A stretch of 64,000 bases of DNA from the NCBI GenBank assembly GCA_013813715.1, contig JACCRF010000169.1:1-64000 (forward strand). The letters run 5' to 3'. The stretch's first letter is position 1, and every line of letters begins with the position of its first letter. A model generated the notes under the pieces. The model was given only the letters and a program-made list of their open reading frames with translations, ran no database searches and was not told the DNA's origin. A program made the position numbers and the translations under genes. This document shows, piece after piece, positions 39,592 through 51,391 of the stretch. This stretch comes from Gemmatimonadaceae bacterium (GTDB lineage: Bacteria; Gemmatimonadota; Gemmatimonadetes; Gemmatimonadales; Gemmatimonadaceae).

Positions 39592-39955
39592 GTTTCTTCT
39601 CCTTTGATTGGACTTCGCGCAGATAGTCGTCCAGTTGATCGAAGCTCTGTTCCCAGTATCGGCGGTAGTGCTCGATCCAGGCGGCGGCGGCTTTCATCGG
39701 AGTTGCCTCGAGCCGGCATGGCCGCCATTGCGCCTCACGCCCTTGCGAGACCAGACCGGCGCGTTGCAGCACTTTGACGTGCTTCGAGATCGCGGGCAGC
39801 GTCATCTCGAAGGGCTTGGCCAGCTCGGTCACCGAAGTTTCGCCTGCGGCGAGCCGGGACAGGATGGCACGCCGGGTGGGGTCGGCGAGAGCGCCGAAGG
39901 TGAGGTTGAGGGATTCGGGAACCGCGTGGGAACCCTTTGGAGCGTATTTAACCAT
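39572..39955 (-). CDS. ArsR family winged-helix transcriptional regulator
   Basis: LADPTRRAILSRLAAGETSVTELAKPFEMTLPAISKHVKVLQRAGLVSQGREAQWRPCRL; ATG at 39955. Confidence 0.95.
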   Translation of the reverse strand: MVKYAPKGSHAVPESLNLTFGALADPTRRAILSRLAAGETSVTELAKPFEMTLPAISKHVKVLQRAGLVSQGREAQWRPCRLEATPMKAAAAWIEHYRRYWEQSFDQLDDYLREVQSKEKKHGRKKR

Positions 39956-39989
39956 ATGGTATAATACAGAGCGGGTGTCAGCCTGTAAA
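39951..39989 (-). promoter_or_regulatory. sigma70-type promoter TTTACA-N17-TATTAT with palindrome ACCATATGGT over the start codon
   Basis: -35 at 39989-39984, -10 at 39966-39961, palindrome 39951-39960 containing ATG. Confidence 0.65.
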
Positions 39990-40196
39990 GAGCAGCTGGA
40001 TGTCGTCACACGTCAGTTGAGGAGGATCTTCGTTTATCGCGAGTCCGTCCTGATTCAGCTCTTGTCCAAGCGACATCGAGGGAGGTCCTGCCGCCTGCAG
40101 TCCGGTGCCGTGGGGTGAAAAACTCTCGCGCTCTCCCACGAGTGATTGTATCCTGCGGGGCTGCTCACATGACCCCTCTACAAAGGAGCGCTTCCA

Positions 40197-40619
40197 ATGC
40201 CGCACATCAACTACCTCGCGGTTCTGGTTTCGGCGGTCGTGATCTTCATGCTCGGTGGCTTGTGGTACTCGCCCGTGATGTTCGCGAAGAGGTGGATAGC
40301 GCTCCAGGGCAGGACGGTGGAAGAGATGCAGGCCTCGGGAGGCGCCAGCGCGGCGATGTACATCCAGGTCTTTCTTTGCGGTCTCATCACCGCCTGGATA
40401 ATGGCGATCGTCCTTGGCTTCCTTCCGCGGCTCGACCTGGTGCGTGGACTCAAGCTCGCCGGTATCTGCTGGCTCGGATTCGCTGCGGCGACAAGCTATG
40501 GAACAGCGTTGTTCTCGATGAAGCCGCGGGCGCTCTGGCTCATCGACACGGCCTACAACCTCGTGGCATTCCTTGCGGCAGCGACCATTCTGACACTCTG
40601 GAGACCGATTATTCCCTGA
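40197..40619 (+). CDS. DUF1761-type membrane protein
   Basis: INYLAVLVSAVVIFMLGGLWYSPVMFAKRW...TAYNLVAFLAAATIL. Confidence 0.85.
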   Translation: MPHINYLAVLVSAVVIFMLGGLWYSPVMFAKRWIALQGRTVEEMQASGGASAAMYIQVFLCGLITAWIMAIVLGFLPRLDLVRGLKLAGICWLGFAAATSYGTALFSMKPRALWLIDTAYNLVAFLAAATILTLWRPIIP

Positions 40620-40666
40620 GGCATCCAATTCGTTGACAGAGCGGGAAGGGGTCGGGAGCTTTGCGC

Positions 40667-41827
40667 ATGGCAATCGCTCCTGATGATATCCGGATCTGTC
40701 TCGAGGATCATCCCGCTCGCGAGCCCGGCCCGCAGCCGATGGCCGAGCCACTTGTGCAGACATCGCTTTTCGCGTTTCCGAATTACGATGCGATGCTCGA
40801 GGCATTCCGTGCGGAGCACCGTAACTACGTCTATTCGCGGGGGCAGAATCCGACAGTAGAGGTTCTCGAGAAAAAGCTTGCGGCACTCGAGCAGGGCGAG
40901 GCCTGCAAATGCTTCGCGTCGGGCATGGCTGCTGTCAGCGCCGTGATCATGGGCCTGTTGAAGGCAGGCGACCATATCCTCTTCGTCAACCACACCTACG
41001 GCCCGACGATTCAGCTCGCGAGGCACCTGAAGCGATTCGGCATCGAGCACGATCTGTTGCTGGACCTTTCTCCTGACGATGTCACGCGCGCCCTGCGGCC
41101 GAACACGCGCCTCGTGTGGCTCGAGAATCCGGGGACGATGCTGTTTCGGACGATGGACGTCGATGCAATTGGCGATGTCGCCCGCGCGCATGGTGCTTTG
41201 ACGTGCATCGATAACAGTTGGGCGTCGCCTCTCTTTCAAAAACCCATCCATCACGGTGTGGACATCGTCGTCCATTCCGCGACGAAGTACATCGGCGGTC
41301 ACAGCGATGTCGTCGCGGGTGCAGTGATAGCGACTGCTGAAAGGATGGAACAGATCTTTTATCGCGCATATCTGTTGAACGGCGGGATGCTCGCGCCGTT
41401 CGATGCGTGGCTACTGCTTCGTGGAATACGGACGCTCCCCGTACGGATGCAGCAGCATGAAGTGGATGCCTTGCGTGTTGCGGAGTGGCTGCGCTCGCGG
41501 CCGGAGGTGGGTGCGGTGCATCATCCGGCGTTTGGCGAGCCTTCGCGATCACTCACCGGGCATTCCGGATTGTTCAGCTTCGAGCTCGCTGCGGGCGGGT
41601 TTGATGCGGTGCGCCGGTTCATCGATGGACTAAAGCGGTTTCGGATCGGAGTGAGCTGGGGTGGGGTCGAGAGCCTGGTGATATCGCCGAACCGCGGGAG
41701 CAACCTGGCGTATCTCGATGCACAGCGGATGCCGCATTCGCTTGTGCGGATTTCGATCGGGCTCGAGGGTGCCGAGGCGCTGATCGAGGATATCGAATCG
41801 TCACTCCGTTCGTTGTCCCAGGCCTAG
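40667..41827 (+). CDS. PLP-dependent Cys/Met metabolism family enzyme (cystathionine gamma-synthase/lyase-like)
   Basis: YVYSRGQNPTVEVLEKKLAALEQGEACKCFASGMAAV, VHSATKYIGGHSDVVAG. Confidence 0.93.
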   Translation: MAIAPDDIRICLEDHPAREPGPQPMAEPLVQTSLFAFPNYDAMLEAFRAEHRNYVYSRGQNPTVEVLEKKLAALEQGEACKCFASGMAAVSAVIMGLLKAGDHILFVNHTYGPTIQLARHLKRFGIEHDLLLDLSPDDVTRALRPNTRLVWLENPGTMLFRTMDVDAIGDVARAHGALTCIDNSWASPLFQKPIHHGVDIVVHSATKYIGGHSDVVAGAVIATAERMEQIFYRAYLLNGGMLAPFDAWLLLRGIRTLPVRMQQHEVDALRVAEWLRSRPEVGAVHHPAFGEPSRSLTGHSGLFSFELAAGGFDAVRRFIDGLKRFRIGVSWGGVESLVISPNRGSNLAYLDAQRMPHSLVRISIGLEGAEALIEDIESSLRSLSQA

Positions 41828-41878
41828 TTCAGTTGAAATGTCCAAGGGGGGGCTTGCCTGTCCCGACATACCGAGACC

Positions 41879-42577
41879 TCAGGGCGGCGGCAACAGGCCG
41901 CTGAGGGTCACAACGTTGTACCCTCTCCGCGCGAGCTCGGGCAAGAGACGTGCGAGTACCTTCACCGTGTTTCGGCCCTTGTATCCACCATCGTGCAGGA
42001 TGATGATCGATCCCGGGCGAACTTGCCGCAGAATCACGCGCACCGAGTAACTGGCAACAGGAATCTGCGGGTCGAAGGGATAGACCGAGCCGAGAGCGCA
42101 GCGGTAGTTGTGCTTGCGAATTGTCGAGATCATTCTTTCGTTGTACCACCCGGAACCCGGTCGCATCCAGCGAGGTGTCGCAAACCGCCTCAGGGCACTG
42201 TCGGCCACGAGTAGCGAGCTCTCGAACGCGGACGGCGAGAGAAAGATGCTCGCTTCGTTCCGACTCATGTGGTTTCCGATCTCATGGCCATCCCGCAGCA
42301 TGCGGAGGACAAGGGAGTCGTTTCCAGGGATGTGTGACGAGATCAGAAAGAACGTCGCGCGTGAATCGTATCTGCGGAGGAGATCCAGGATGCGCGGGGT
42401 TGTCTCGCGGTCGGGGCCATCGTCCAGGCTGAGCGCGACAGTTCTTGTCCGAGTCGAGTCGGCGTGGAATACGCATCCAGGGTGTGCCGCCGCGATTCGC
42501 TGAACGAGAGGATATGGCGTGCATGCCGTCAGCAGAAATGTCACGGAGACAAAACTGCCAAGCCGGCTTGTTCGCAC
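41879..42577 (-). CDS. Polysaccharide deacetylase family protein (NodB homology)
   Basis: VALSLDDGPDRETTPRILDLLRRYDSRATFFLI, GHEIGNHMSRN, RPGSGWYN, IILHDGGY. Confidence 0.92.
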   Translation of the reverse strand: MRTSRLGSFVSVTFLLTACTPYPLVQRIAAAHPGCVFHADSTRTRTVALSLDDGPDRETTPRILDLLRRYDSRATFFLISSHIPGNDSLVLRMLRDGHEIGNHMSRNEASIFLSPSAFESSLLVADSALRRFATPRWMRPGSGWYNERMISTIRKHNYRCALGSVYPFDPQIPVASYSVRVILRQVRPGSIIILHDGGYKGRNTVKVLARLLPELARRGYNVVTLSGLLPPP

Positions 42578-42648
42578 TACCGGCTCGACGCCGGATCTCT
42601 ACTGTGCACCATCGCTCACAGGATATTGTCGGACAACCATATCACCGA

Positions 42649-44325
42649 CTATCCCCGCACCAGCGCCCTGTACTTGATCCGGTGCGGCTGATCCGCATCC
42701 GCGCCCTTCCGCTTCTTCAGGTCCTCGATGTACGCCTGGTAGTTCCCCTCGAACCAGACCACCTCCGAATCTCCTTCAAACGCCAGCATGTGCGTTGCAA
42801 TACGATCCAGGAACCACCGATCGTGCGAGATAACGACAGCACATCCTGAGAAATCGAGCAGTGCATCCTCTAAAGCTCGCAGCGTATCGACGTCGAGATC
42901 ATTGGTCGGCTCATCCAGCAGGAGCAGATTCCCACCGCTTTTCAACAGCTTAGCGAGATGCAGCCGGTTCCTCTCGCCTCCGGAAAGATTCGCAACAGAT
43001 TTCTGCTGATCTGCGCCCTTGAAATTGAAGCTGGACAGATACCCGCGCGCATTGATTTCGCGCTTCCCCACCTGGATCATGTCCTGCCCGCCACTCACCT
43101 CAGCGTAAACGGTCTTTGACGCATCCAACCCGCGATCCTGATCGACATACGCGAGCTGCACCGTCTCCCCAACCTTCAACGATCCCGCATCGGCCGATTC
43201 CTCACCGACAATCATCCGGAACAACGTCGTCTTTCCCGCACCGTTCGGCCCGATCACTCCAACTATTCCGCCACGCGGCAGAGCGAACGACAGGGAATCG
43301 AACAGCACCTTTTCGCCATACGACTTCGCTAATCCATCCGCTATCACGACGTCATTTCCAAGCCGCGGAGCTGGCGGAATCACGATCTCGTTCTGCGCGA
43401 TCCGCTCCTCCTGTTTCTCGGAAGCGAGCTCTTCATACTTCTGCAATCGCGCCTTGCTCTTCGCCTGCCGGGCACGCGGCGCCATCCGCACCCATTCCAG
43501 CTCGTGCTCGAGCGTCCGCTGGCGGGCAGATACCTGCTTCTCCTCGGTAGCCAGCCGATTCTTCTTCTGTTCGAGCCACGACGTGTAATTTCCCTCCCAC
43601 GGAATCCCGTACCCGCGGTCGAGCTCGAGAATCCACTTCGCGACGTTGTCCAGAAAGTACCGGTCATGCGTAACAGCGACGACCGTCCCCGGAAACTCGG
43701 CCAGATACCGCTCTAGCCACGCCACCGATTCTGCGTCGAGATGATTCGTGGGCTCATCGAGCAGCAGCATGTCCGGCTCTTCAAGGAGTGTCCGGCACAG
43801 CGCGACACGCCGCATCTCGCCACCCGACAAGGTCGAGACGTCGGCATCCGCAGGTGGCAGACGCAGGGCATCCATCGCGATTTCTATCTTCCGGTCCAGC
43901 TCCCAAAGGTTCGCCGCGTCGATCCTCTCCTGAACCCGCCCCTGCTTGTCCAGCAGCTTCTGCATCTCGTCGTCGCTCATCGGCTCGGCGAATTTCATCG
44001 AGATCTCCTCGAACTGCTTCACCAGAGCCCGCTGCGCTTGCACCGCGACTTCGACATTCTCCTGCACGTTCTTCGACGCATCGAGTTCGGGTACCTGCGA
44101 CAGGTACCCAATGCGCGTGCCCTCGTGCGGCCAGGCCTCACCCTGAAAATCGTGATCGACTCCGGCCATGATGCGCAACAGAGTCGACTTTCCAGCGCCA
44201 TTGCCACCCAGCACGCCGATCTTCGCGCCGGGATAGAATGAGAGCCAGATTCCGCGCAAGATCTCCCGCGATGGCGGGACGACCTTGCGGAGGTCCTTCA
44301 TTACATAGATGAACTGGGGTGCCAC
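42649..44325 (-). CDS. ettA: ABC-F family ATPase, EttA type
   Basis: Two ABC domains; [49 protein letters not shown]; full-length EttA-like. Confidence 0.93.
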   Translation of the reverse strand: MAPQFIYVMKDLRKVVPPSREILRGIWLSFYPGAKIGVLGGNGAGKSTLLRIMAGVDHDFQGEAWPHEGTRIGYLSQVPELDASKNVQENVEVAVQAQRALVKQFEEISMKFAEPMSDDEMQKLLDKQGRVQERIDAANLWELDRKIEIAMDALRLPPADADVSTLSGGEMRRVALCRTLLEEPDMLLLDEPTNHLDAESVAWLERYLAEFPGTVVAVTHDRYFLDNVAKWILELDRGYGIPWEGNYTSWLEQKKNRLATEEKQVSARQRTLEHELEWVRMAPRARQAKSKARLQKYEELASEKQEERIAQNEIVIPPAPRLGNDVVIADGLAKSYGEKVLFDSLSFALPRGGIVGVIGPNGAGKTTLFRMIVGEESADAGSLKVGETVQLAYVDQDRGLDASKTVYAEVSGGQDMIQVGKREINARGYLSSFNFKGADQQKSVANLSGGERNRLHLAKLLKSGGNLLLLDEPTNDLDVDTLRALEDALLDFSGCAVVISHDRWFLDRIATHMLAFEGDSEVVWFEGNYQAYIEDLKKRKGADADQPHRIKYRALVRG

Positions 44326-44441
44326 AAGGAGCCTCGATTACTGGGGTTGCCGCGTTCCTGCCAGCCGCGCCGGGGCGCTCCTAAACCTAAAACGCTCCAG
44401 CGCGCTGCAGGACGATCAGGAATCTGGCTCCGGGGGAGCGC

Positions 44442-44717
44442 CTACGTCCCCGCACCTACTCCACTGGGCAGGCCAATCGAGTCCTTGTTCTCCACCTCGA
44501 AATAGTCGTTGTTGCTGAAGCTGCTCACGTGACCTTCGAGAAAGGTCTGGACCTTGGCCACCGATTCACCCTCCCAGATACAAATCCCCCGCGTGCCGTC
44601 CTTTGTCGGCATGCAGTGATGTAGCTGAATTCCTTCCGGCAAACTGGGAACGAGCTCCTGCGCTTTCCCCCAAAACTTTTCGGGGTCGCTGATCCGATGC
44701 TGCACTGCGACGTACAC
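44442..44717 (-). CDS. Hypothetical small protein
   Basis: GTG at 44717 with AGGAGG RBS; VYVAVQHRISDPEKFWGKAQELVPSLPEGIQLHHCMPTKDGTRGICIWEGESVAKVQTFLEG. Confidence 0.7.
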   Translation of the reverse strand: MYVAVQHRISDPEKFWGKAQELVPSLPEGIQLHHCMPTKDGTRGICIWEGESVAKVQTFLEGHVSSFSNNDYFEVENKDSIGLPSGVGAGT

Positions 44718-44904
44718 TTGGGCCTCCTTTGCTGGAGAGACTATACTCGGGAATAAAATACTGCCGCCTCCTGAGGCACCCCGCAATTCCGCCGTCAGAT
44801 TCCAGCTCTCCCAGAAGCCCCTCGTGCGCGCGATCGACCTCGAAGCGCCTCCCGCTTCTTCTCCTACCGCAATAACATAGAGCCAGCCCCCACTAAGAGC
44901 CTCC

Positions 44905-46716
44905 ATGAACCATACAGCCTCGCGCACAGCTCTTCTCGTGCCTTTGATTTTCGGATGTCATGCAGCTCCTTCCAGCACCGCCGTTTCCTCTGTCACAGTA
45001 GGCAAGCCTGCTGAAGACGCCCGAAGCGATACAGCCCAGGCCCGCCGCGTCTTTGAGGCGAACATCGACGCCATACACAAGCGAGATCGCGCCCGCTACC
45101 TCTCCTATTACCTCCAGACCGATCAACTGGCGCGGAACGGACCCAGCGGCCTCGACCTCGGCTTCGCCGACTGGCCCGCGCGAAGAGACAGCACCTGGCC
45201 CGACACGCTCGTCGCACGCGACCTCCGCCTCGTGCCCGTCGCGCCAGGAATGGTGTACGGCACGTACCACTACCGCGTCACGCAAGCGGGTGCGACAAGC
45301 GAAGGCATCTCCGAACGCGTATTCGTCAGGACACCTGCGGGTTTCAAGATCGCGGTCAGCACCGCGTTCGGATTGCCTGAGGGAGCGGCGCCGCCGCCGG
45401 TAACGCTCCTGGGAGGAACACTCATCAATCCCGGTGCGGCAGCCGTGTCGAACGCGTCGATCGTCGTACGCGACGGACGCATCGCCTGCGCCGGCACGCG
45501 CGCAGAATGCGTTCCACCTCCGGGCGCGGAGAGAGTAGACGTATCGGGAAAGTTCATCACCCCCGGTCTGATCGACGCGCACGTGCACTACTCGCAGACG
45601 GGCTGGGTCGACGCCCGGCCCGACGCGGTGGATCTGCGCGCCGAGCATCCATACGACTCCGTTATCGCGGCACTTCAGCGCAACCCGGCCCCCTTCGATC
45701 GCGCCTGGCTCTGCTCCGGCGTCACTGCCGTCTTCGACGTGGGAGGCTTCGCGTTTACGATCCCGATGGCTCGTGCTCACGAGCGATCGCTGACAGCGCC
45801 CAGAATGGCCGCCGCCGGCCCGCTCCTCTCGAGCCGCGCGCATTGGCTGAACCTGCCGTTTCTCCAGCAGTTCATTGCGATGACCGGTGACTCGATCGTT
45901 CGCGCCACCGTAAGCGGTCTCGACCAGATGGGCGCCGGTGCGCTCAAGGTCTGGTATCTCCAACTGCCGGATTCACTGCAACCTCAGGCTCGCGAGATGC
46001 TAATGGCTGCTGGCGACGCCGCCCGGCGCGCCGGTCTGCCGCTGATCGTACACGCCACCCAGCTCCCGCGTGCGAAGGAGGCCCTCACGGCAGGTGCGCG
46101 TATCCTCGTGCATAGCGTGGACACTGGCCAGATCGACGACGCGTTCATCACGGCTGCCCGCCGAAACGGTACGATCGTCATCCCCACTCTCACCGTTCGC
46201 GAAGGATACGCCGACGTGGCGCTCGGTCGCTCACCCGCAGCCCGATACCCTCTCGAATGTGTGGACGCAATTACACGATCGAAGCTCGAGCGCGTAATCC
46301 CTGAGGCTCGTCGCACACGCCTGCTGACAGTTGCACGCGGCGGTGTCTGGGATCGACAGCGGCCAACCATGGAACTGAACCTCCGAAAGCTTCATGAGGC
46401 CGGCATTCCCATCGCAATGGGCACCGACGCGGGCAACCCCGGCACCGCACACGGCCCGAGCGTCTATCGCGAGATGGAGGCAATGCAGGCCGCGGGCATG
46501 ACCGCCCGCGAGGTCCTTCGCTCGGCGACTCTGATCGCCGCTCGCGCGATGGGACGAGACGCCGACATCGGTTCCCTCGAGCGCGGCAAGCACGCGGACC
46601 TCGTCGTGTTTGACGCCGACCCGAGCGCCGACATCGCCAACGCTCGCCGGGTGCGCATGGTCATGCGCGGAGGCGCGCTCTACGGCCGCGCGGAGCTCCT
46701 GCCAATGGCCAGATGA
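44905..46716 (+). CDS. Amidohydrolase family protein
   Basis: ITPGLIDAHVHYSQTGW, IAMGTDAGNPGTAHGPSVYREMEAM, GSLERGKHADLVVFDADP. Confidence 0.9.
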   Translation: MNHTASRTALLVPLIFGCHAAPSSTAVSSVTVGKPAEDARSDTAQARRVFEANIDAIHKRDRARYLSYYLQTDQLARNGPSGLDLGFADWPARRDSTWPDTLVARDLRLVPVAPGMVYGTYHYRVTQAGATSEGISERVFVRTPAGFKIAVSTAFGLPEGAAPPPVTLLGGTLINPGAAAVSNASIVVRDGRIACAGTRAECVPPPGAERVDVSGKFITPGLIDAHVHYSQTGWVDARPDAVDLRAEHPYDSVIAALQRNPAPFDRAWLCSGVTAVFDVGGFAFTIPMARAHERSLTAPRMAAAGPLLSSRAHWLNLPFLQQFIAMTGDSIVRATVSGLDQMGAGALKVWYLQLPDSLQPQAREMLMAAGDAARRAGLPLIVHATQLPRAKEALTAGARILVHSVDTGQIDDAFITAARRNGTIVIPTLTVREGYADVALGRSPAARYPLECVDAITRSKLERVIPEARRTRLLTVARGGVWDRQRPTMELNLRKLHEAGIPIAMGTDAGNPGTAHGPSVYREMEAMQAAGMTAREVLRSATLIAARAMGRDADIGSLERGKHADLVVFDADPSADIANARRVRMVMRGGALYGRAELLPMAR

Positions 46717-46756
46717 CCGGTTGTCACAATGGTCACAGAACTGCCTGATGCAATCC

Positions 46757-46785
46757 CGTATTAGTATTAATAGGATACTAATACG
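46757..46785. repeat. AT-rich inverted repeat CGTATTAGTA-N9-TACTAATACG between convergent genes
   Basis: Perfect 10-bp arms (11 with flanking T-A pair). Confidence 0.8.
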
Positions 46786-46794
46786 CTGGTCGCC

Positions 46795-47055
46795 TCAGAC
46801 CTCCTTCTCCACCACCAGCGTGTAGTCGGCCGCAAGAGCCGCAATTGCCCCGATCGCAGCCCACACCGGAAGCAGCGCCACTCCCACCACACCAATCGTC
46901 AGCGGGATTTCGAGGAGGGATTTCCCCTTTGCGTTCTTGATCGTGATCCGGCGGATGTTGCCCTGTCGAACGATCTCCTTCACACGGCCCAGCAGATTCT
47001 TCCCGGACACTTTATGCTCTTCGGTCTGCATTGTCTTCCTCGGCAGTGATTCCAC
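46795..47055 (-). CDS. DUF4342-type protein
   Basis: EEHKVSGKNLLGRVKEIVRQGNIRRITIKNAKGKSLLEIPLTIGVVGVALLPVWAAIGAIAALA. Confidence 0.85.
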   Translation of the reverse strand: MESLPRKTMQTEEHKVSGKNLLGRVKEIVRQGNIRRITIKNAKGKSLLEIPLTIGVVGVALLPVWAAIGAIAALAADYTLVVEKEV

Positions 47056-47148
47056 CTGTGCTCCCGCCCGCGGCTGCGAGCCCTGATGGTTATTCCCTAC
47101 GGAAACCCTGATCCCTGCGTTTCCTTCGATTTATTCGCATCATTCTGT

Positions 47149-48429
47149 ATGAGCCTCTCCAAGCTATGCCTCGCCCTCCTGACTTCAACCGCGGTGCCCT
47201 TCGCCGCATCGTCGCAGCAAACCAGGTCGGACTTTGCTGCCGCGGTAGACAGGATCTTCGCCCGCTTCTCAACGCAGAATTCTCCGGGCTGCGCCGTGGG
47301 AGTGAGTCGTAACGGTTCCACCATCGTCACGCGGGCCTACGGCTCCGCTAACCTCGAGTACGGGATCCCCAATACTACCGAGACAATCTTCGAATCGAGG
47401 TCGGTGGCGAAGCAGTTCACCGCAGCCGCGATCATTCTGCTAGCCCAGCAGGGAAAATTGTCGCTCGACGATCCAATCAGAAAGCTCCTTCCCGAGCTGC
47501 CGGAATACGCATCGCGTGTCACCATCCGACACATGCTCAATCACACGAGCGGGCTTCGCGACTGGGGCACCGTAGCCTCAGCGGGCGGGTGGCCCAGGGG
47601 ACTGCGATCTCACACGATGGCACACGCGCTCGGTATCTCGAGACGCCAGAAAGCGCTCAATTATCCGCCCGGCACAGAGTATCTCTACAGCAACACCAAC
47701 TTCACTCTTGCGGCACTGATCGCCGAGCGTGTGAGTGGAATGTCGTTCGCGGAGTTTATGCGGACGCGGTTCTTCGTTCCCCTCGGCATGAAGAACAGTC
47801 GCTGGCGGGACGATTTCACCCGGGTGGTCAGAGGCCGGGCAACCGCTTACTCGGTGGCTGTGGACGGACCGCACATCGACATGCCCAACGAGAACGTCAT
47901 CGGGCATGCTGGTCTTCTCACTACCATCGCCGATCTTCTCATCTGGAATGAGAACTTCACCAATCCCAAAGTCGGAGGTCGGGCGTTCGTCGACGAGATG
48001 GAGCGGCGAGGCCGGCTGCTTAACGGAAGGGAAATCGACTACTCGGCGGGTCTCGACGTCAGCAGATATCGAGGCGTGCCGCGGATCTATCACACTGGCT
48101 CCACTGCCGGCTATCGCGCGTTCCTCGCACGCTATCCTGAGCAACGGCTTTCAATCGCGATTCTCTGCAATGCAGGCAACGCGGGTCCGGAACCGCTTGG
48201 CAATCAGGTCGCAGACGTGTTCCTGGGCGGCGCCCTTGCCACTCCGGCATCTGTTGACAGTGTAACCGGTATCACGCTATCCGATGAGGAGATGACCACG
48301 GTCGCCGGGATGTACCGGAACGTGCGCACGGCTGAACCGCTCCGCCTTGCGGCCCGCGGAAGTAGCCGCGTGAATGGGCTGACGATGTCGCTCGGACGAG
48401 TCCGCGCACTGCATTTCGAGCGGAATTAG
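47149..48429 (+). CDS. Serine hydrolase (beta-lactamase class C family), secreted
   Basis: FESRSVAKQFTAAAIILLAQQGKLSLDD, YSNTNFTL, HTGSTAGYR; signal peptide from ATG 47149. Confidence 0.92.
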   Translation: MSLSKLCLALLTSTAVPFAASSQQTRSDFAAAVDRIFARFSTQNSPGCAVGVSRNGSTIVTRAYGSANLEYGIPNTTETIFESRSVAKQFTAAAIILLAQQGKLSLDDPIRKLLPELPEYASRVTIRHMLNHTSGLRDWGTVASAGGWPRGLRSHTMAHALGISRRQKALNYPPGTEYLYSNTNFTLAALIAERVSGMSFAEFMRTRFFVPLGMKNSRWRDDFTRVVRGRATAYSVAVDGPHIDMPNENVIGHAGLLTTIADLLIWNENFTNPKVGGRAFVDEMERRGRLLNGREIDYSAGLDVSRYRGVPRIYHTGSTAGYRAFLARYPEQRLSIAILCNAGNAGPEPLGNQVADVFLGGALATPASVDSVTGITLSDEEMTTVAGMYRNVRTAEPLRLAARGSSRVNGLTMSLGRVRALHFERN

Positions 48430-48440
48430 GGCCGCCGCTA

Positions 48441-49231
48441 GTGCCTGTCCAACGAGTCGGGGACCTGAATGTCTACTACGAGATCGCCGGCGACGGCGAG
48501 CCGCTTCTTCTCATCCACGGACTTGGCTCGTGCACCGAGGACTGGGAAGCACAGGTCTCCGAGCTCGCGCGCAGTTTTCGCGTAATCACGTACGACGTGC
48601 GCGGTCATGGCAGAACCGGCAAGCCGCCGGGCCCATACAGCGTCGTCCAGTTCGCGGCGGACTCAGCCGGTCTCCTGGAAGCGCTTGGCATTGGCCCCGT
48701 TCACGTCGTGGGACTCTCAATGGGTGGCATGATCGCTTTTCAGATGATGGCCGACTATCCGGACATCGTGCGCAGTGCGATCATCGCCAACAGCGGGCCT
48801 GCACTCGTTCCGCAGAACAACGCGCAGCGCAGAATGCTTTCGCAACGCAAGCTTCTCGTACGGCTGCTCGGCATGCGCCGGTGGGGCGCGATACTGGCGA
48901 AGCGGCTCTTTCCGCTTCCCGGACATGCTGCTCTTCGGAACACTTTCACCCTCCGAATGAGCCGAAACAACAAGCGCGCGTACCTCGACACGCAGAACGC
49001 GTTAATCGGCTGGAGTGTCCTCGATCGTATCGCTGCGATGCATCATCCGACGCTGGTGATTGCTGCTGATCAGGACTACACACCGGTCGCTGTGAAGGAA
49101 GCCTACGCTGCGAAAATGTCCAACGCCCGCGTGATCGTCATCCCGAACGCCCGGCATGCCGTCCCGATGGAGCGGCCCGAAGAATTCAATCGGATCGTGC
49201 TCGATTTCCTGACAGCCCAGCCGAGCACCGC

Positions 49232-49235
<4 letters not shown>
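48441..49235 (+). CDS. Alpha/beta fold hydrolase
   Basis: LLLIHGLGSCTEDW, VVGLSMGGMIAFQM, NARHAVPMERPEEFN. Confidence 0.92.
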
Positions 49236-50770
<1,535 letters not shown>

Positions 50771-50776
50771 GGCCCG

Positions 50777-51391
50777 CTACTCCCAGCGGACGTCCCACTC
50801 GCAGAACGCATCTCCCTCGACAGCGCAACGCACGTGGCGCACCCGCGCGCCTTTCCCGCCTGAGAGGGTAAGCGCGCGCTCGAGTCCACCCGTCTGTCGT
50901 CTGCAGAACAGCTGATCGCGCTCGTCGCTCTCGAGGCCGATCAGCCGCAACGTGGCGCGGTTATTGTGCTGCTCAACGACAACCATGTCTCCGCCGCGAT
51001 AGTAAAGTCTGAACAGCGAAACCTGTTGCGTCAGGAACTCCGCGGGCGTCGTCTTGCGAAGAATTCCGCCATAGGACTGGACGCCGCGAAGCTCGATCGA
51101 GAATGCACCTGCGCGCTCCACCCAACCCGGATCTCTTTCGCCGATCTCCGCCTGCACCGCGCGCCAGAGACGCGACGGGAGGGCCAGCGGCACTTCGTCC
51201 GTCGCAACGACAGCCGCGATCTGCGTTCTGTCGTCGCTGGACAGACCAGCGAGCACCCGCTGGGCGGCAGCAGCCCCAATCTCGGCGGAAAGAAATTCGA
51301 GCGTCGCCATCACTGTGGAGCCACGAGCCACCGGCGATGCCTTTTCCCCCTTCTCCTGCATTTTTCTTTTGTCTGCCTTGACCGCCATCAC
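50777..51391 (-). CDS. V4R/DUF2378-like domain protein
   Basis: VRHVRCAVEGDAFCEWDVRWE resembles V4R-type C-terminus; 4-bp overlap with upstream ligase. Confidence 0.55.
   Translation of the reverse strand: MMAVKADKRKMQEKGEKASPVARGSTVMATLEFLSAEIGAAAAQRVLAGLSSDDRTQIAAVVATDEVPLALPSRLWRAVQAEIGERDPGWVERAGAFSIELRGVQSYGGILRKTTPAEFLTQQVSLFRLYYRGGDMVVVEQHNNRATLRLIGLESDERDQLFCRRQTGGLERALTLSGGKGARVRHVRCAVEGDAFCEWDVRWE

Noticed and set aside
39978-40886. 302-aa minus-strand ORF
   Set aside because: Antisense to the DUF1761 gene, Arg-rich, no domain; crosses the ArsR promoter region
44893-45963. 356-aa minus-strand ORF
   Set aside because: Antisense to the amidohydrolase, no domain signature
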